Assembly: GCA_030606285.1 (NCBI GenBank)
Contig: JAUWGS010000011.1
Span: 1-64,000, forward strand
From: Planctomycetales bacterium
GTDB taxonomy: Bacteria > 4484-113
Direction of reading: 5' to 3'
Length of the DNA: 64,000 bases
This document shows positions 61,914-64,000 of this stretch, piece by piece. The notes beneath the pieces are model-generated. The model was not told the DNA's origin. It worked only from the letters and a program-made list of their open reading frames with translations, and did not search any database. The position numbers and the translations under genes were made by a program. Positions within the stretch are counted from its first letter, which is position 1, and each line of letters starts with the position of its first letter.

Positions 61914-64000
61914 CTAGCCGCCGACGAACTGCTGAACGCGCTTGTAGGTTTCAGCAAGCCGCTTCTGGTAGTACGGGATGTTCACATCCGGCGCTCCGGG
62001 ATTATACTCGCCTACAAGTTTCGCCACCTCATAAGCCTTGACTTTCGCGCTGTCGCCGCTGATGTAATAGCTGACCGGGTCGCCGGGCTTGAAGCGGTCG
62101 GGGTTGCGCAGAGCGACTTCGTACTGCGCCTGCCGGCCTCGGCGCGTGGTCTCGAGCTTCTTCCTATACGTGGCAAGCGAGTCCACAAGGATCGCGGTCT
62201 TCGCCAGCTTCCTGACCGGCATATCGCCTTCGCTCAGGTCGTGCTTCACTTCCTCGTACAGCCGTTCCATTTCGTCCGCCCGGTCTTCCAGTATAAGGCG
62301 GATGCTGTCCTCGATGAAGCGGCGCAGGAACGGTTCCAGGCCGCGCGATTTCATCCCGCTGCCCTTGATGGTCAGTTCGCCGTCGGACGAAAGCAGCGCG
62401 TAGTTCTTCACCTTGTAAGAGAGCATTGCGTCATACTCCCCGCCAAGCTCCACCGAGATTCCCTCCGGCATCTGGTCGTCAATTTTTTGCGTAAACTTAT
62501 CGTAGCCGCCCGGCCGGCGGAATTCCTCCGGCGGCTCTAAGTAAATTCCGTCCGTGTCCACTTCGATGATGCGTCCGCCAAGTTCCTCCACAACCAGAGC
62601 CATCGTCTTGACTGTCTCCTGCCCCAGCCGGGTCACTTCCTCCGCGGCATTAAGGTCGGCGAAGCTCATCCGTGCGGTGCCCAGGTAACCGTAGAAGCTG
62701 TTGATGATTATCTTGAACGCTCCCTGCCGCGCGTCCAGTTGCGAAAACTCGCGCGGGTCACTGAGCGATTTCAGCTTCTGCTTGATTGCCAGCCGCTGGG
62801 TAAGAAGCTCGCGCAGCACCTTTTCAAACACGCCGAGGCGGTCGCCTTGCGGGAACAATCCGTGCGTGAGAATGAGTGAGGGGTAAAGGCTTGCGATATC
62901 CACGTTTATCACCGGACGCACGACTCCGGTAACGCGCACGTCGGTGTAGCCGCCGGGGAACATGCGGCCTTCCGCGGGATATGGCACAGCGGACGCTTTA
63001 CTGAAATATTCGCGCAGGAGCAGGCTGTTTATCTTGGTTGCGTTTCCCTTGATGACGCTGTCTTCCAGGCTGTAGGGCAGCATCCGGCTCAAGTGGAAGT
63101 AGTTCTGCACCAGCGTGGCCGCCACGTCTGCGGTCTCGTCAAGCGCCGCCGCCGTGTTGGGCTCTTCGCGCTCGCTTTCACGCAGGCCGAGGTAAGCTGC
63201 GAGATACGGCAGGTCGTAGCTGTCCATCTCGCGCTTGAAAATGTCGTAGCCCTGAGCGAGGATCCAGGTGTCCAGCAGGCTTCGGCCGAAAACGCGCAGG
63301 AGGGGAAACTCCAGCCGCCTTTCCGCAAGCGGCATCGTGTAACGCTCGCTCCACGCCTCGCGCCCGCCGCGACCAAGGTTGAATGGGACCTTGGCCTTCC
63401 TGGCGCGCGCGAGGAGGAAGGACAGAATGTGCTTGTAAAGGTTGTGGCCGCATATCACATCGGGGTCGAACTCCTGCACCACCTCGACGAATTTACCCAG
63501 CAGTTTGCTCTCGCCCAGCGTCTCGCCGTCCAGAAGCACTGTGCTATCGCCACACTTCAGGCCGAGTTCAAGGATCCGGTGTTCCTTGTTCTTGGGGTCG
63601 GCCAGCTCATTGCTGACGTTTAGCTTAAGCTCCAGGTGCAGCGTGCGGACATCCGCCCAATCCATGCCGAGGAAATGTGTCGCGCCGGTCGCGAGCATAC
63701 GCTGATGAGCGAACTCCTTTACCTCATAGTAGGGCTGCTGGGCGAAGTCTCTCCTGTGAGACCGGTAATAGGATGCCATCTCTTTGAGGGCGTTTGTGTA
63801 CTCGTCACAGCTTGAGAATCTCGCGAGCATATTGAATCCCGCTTCGCCCGAAAGCTCCACGGTTTCGCAATCCACTTCGGCGCGCTCGATAATCTCGTGC
63901 CCGTCCAGATAGAGGTAAGGCGCGAACGCGGCTGTTTCCTCCGTCACGCGGTTGCCTTCCCGGCGGTAGATGTGGATAGTGCTGGTCGCGGTGTCGCAGT
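61914..64000 (-). CDS. Family-B DNA polymerase, N terminus cut by the window edge
   Basis: At least 695 residues; the frame stays open to position 64000 (reading TIHIYRREGNRV before the GTG at 63947), so the true start is outside. Polymerase motifs are intact: DIASLYPSLIL (motif A), KIIINSFYGYLG (motif B) and VDTDGIYL (motif C, with Gly where Ser is usual). The exonuclease region is present but key acids look lost: Exo I reads LHLEL instead of a DxE, and Exo II reads HNLYKHILSFL without the usual Asp. It is therefore probably a polymerase without proofreading. Bacterial family-B enzymes such as Pol II serve in repair or bypass. Confidence 0.92.
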   Translation of the reverse strand, partial: CDTATSTIHIYRREGNRVTEETAAFAPYLYLDGHEIIERAEVDCETVELSGEAGFNMLARFSSCDEYTNALKEMASYYRSHRRDFAQQPYYEVKEFAHQRMLATGATHFLGMDWADVRTLHLELKLNVSNELADPKNKEHRILELGLKCGDSTVLLDGETLGESKLLGKFVEVVQEFDPDVICGHNLYKHILSFLLARARKAKVPFNLGRGGREAWSERYTMPLAERRLEFPLLRVFGRSLLDTWILAQGYDIFKREMDSYDLPYLAAYLGLRESEREEPNTAAALDETADVAATLVQNYFHLSRMLPYSLEDSVIKGNATKINSLLLREYFSKASAVPYPAEGRMFPGGYTDVRVTGVVRPVINVDIASLYPSLILTHGLFPQGDRLGVFEKVLRELLTQRLAIKQKLKSLSDPREFSQLDARQGAFKIIINSFYGYLGTARMSFADLNAAEEVTRLGQETVKTMALVVEELGGRIIEVDTDGIYLEPPEEFRRPGGYDKFTQKIDDQMPEGISVELGGEYDAMLSYKVKNYALLSSDGELTIKGSGMKSRGLEPFLRRFIEDSIRLILEDRADEMERLYEEVKHDLSEGDMPVRKLAKTAILVDSLATYRKKLETTRRGRQAQYEVALRNPDRFKPGDPVSYYISGDSAKVKAYEVAKLVGEYNPGAPDVNIPYYQKRLAETYKRVQQFVGG

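Overview
The window looks like one contiguous piece of chromosome from a GC-rich, diderm (Gram-negative) bacterium that I cannot place below that level. A divergent lpxK homologue suggests a lipid-A outer membrane, and there are many exported lipoproteins. Some of these end in, or contain, dockerin-like calcium-binding pairs, and others carry PQQ-like or other beta-propellers. The core genes (recF, ligA, lon, rho, dnaB, purD, recR, ybaB, lipA, serS, rsmI, yggS) are intact bacterial types. A family-B DNA polymerase at the right edge, and many genes whose -10 box lies 6-12 bases before the start codon (leaderless or nearly leaderless mRNAs), point to a little-studied lineage. Many start and stop codons overlap, so operons are compact.

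Layout. 1-600: a minus-strand tRNA operon Tyr-Gly-Thr with its own promoter, the order that precedes tuf in many bacteria. 600-3900: a large propeller lipoprotein. 4000-9600: accessory region with a DUF488/zinc-knuckle gene pair, an orphan-looking adenine methyltransferase, a divergent PilT-like ATPase, and an MvaI/BcnI-type restriction-modification pair whose nuclease is broken by an in-frame TGA. 9670-24600: mostly housekeeping (PEBP, yggS, recF operon, Nudix, lpxK, rsmI, a three-gene membrane/propeller/RING set, an ECF sigma and its anti-sigma, a PQQ lipoprotein, ligA). 24600-25940: a two-gene STAS/ATPase cassette lying between intact ligA and a relic second copy of a ligA 3' end. 25936-34500: DUF4405, cinA-like, lon with a basic tail, TSUP, tRNA-Ala, rho with a large N-terminal insert, yjbQ, SpoIIM-like, tRNA-Ser. 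34690-43600: two related hybrid histidine kinases, a GIY-YIG-like gene, a NarL-type regulator divergent from a LexA-like repressor across an operator-rich spacer, a TPR gene and a GlnB-like gene. 43630-49540: tandem M6 and S8 exported proteases sharing a C-terminal module. 49770-55950: dnaB, purD and a single-chain type IIG restriction-modification enzyme 3 bases after purD. 55970-57580: a GGCT-like gene, then a DUF3800 gene preceded by a tRNA-Trp-like element and a candidate small RNA complementary to it. 57580-64000: ybaB-recR-lipA facing serS, with a free lipoyl domain, a free B12-binding domain and the family-B polymerase, which runs off the window.

The most unusual places are the 57.2-57.4 kb tRNA-like/antisense-RNA/DUF3800 locus, the duplicated ligA tail around the STAS/ATPase cassette, and the 4-5.8 kb DUF488 pair. 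No CRISPR array, transposase, integrase or rRNA was found. No stretch over 300 bases is without a gene.
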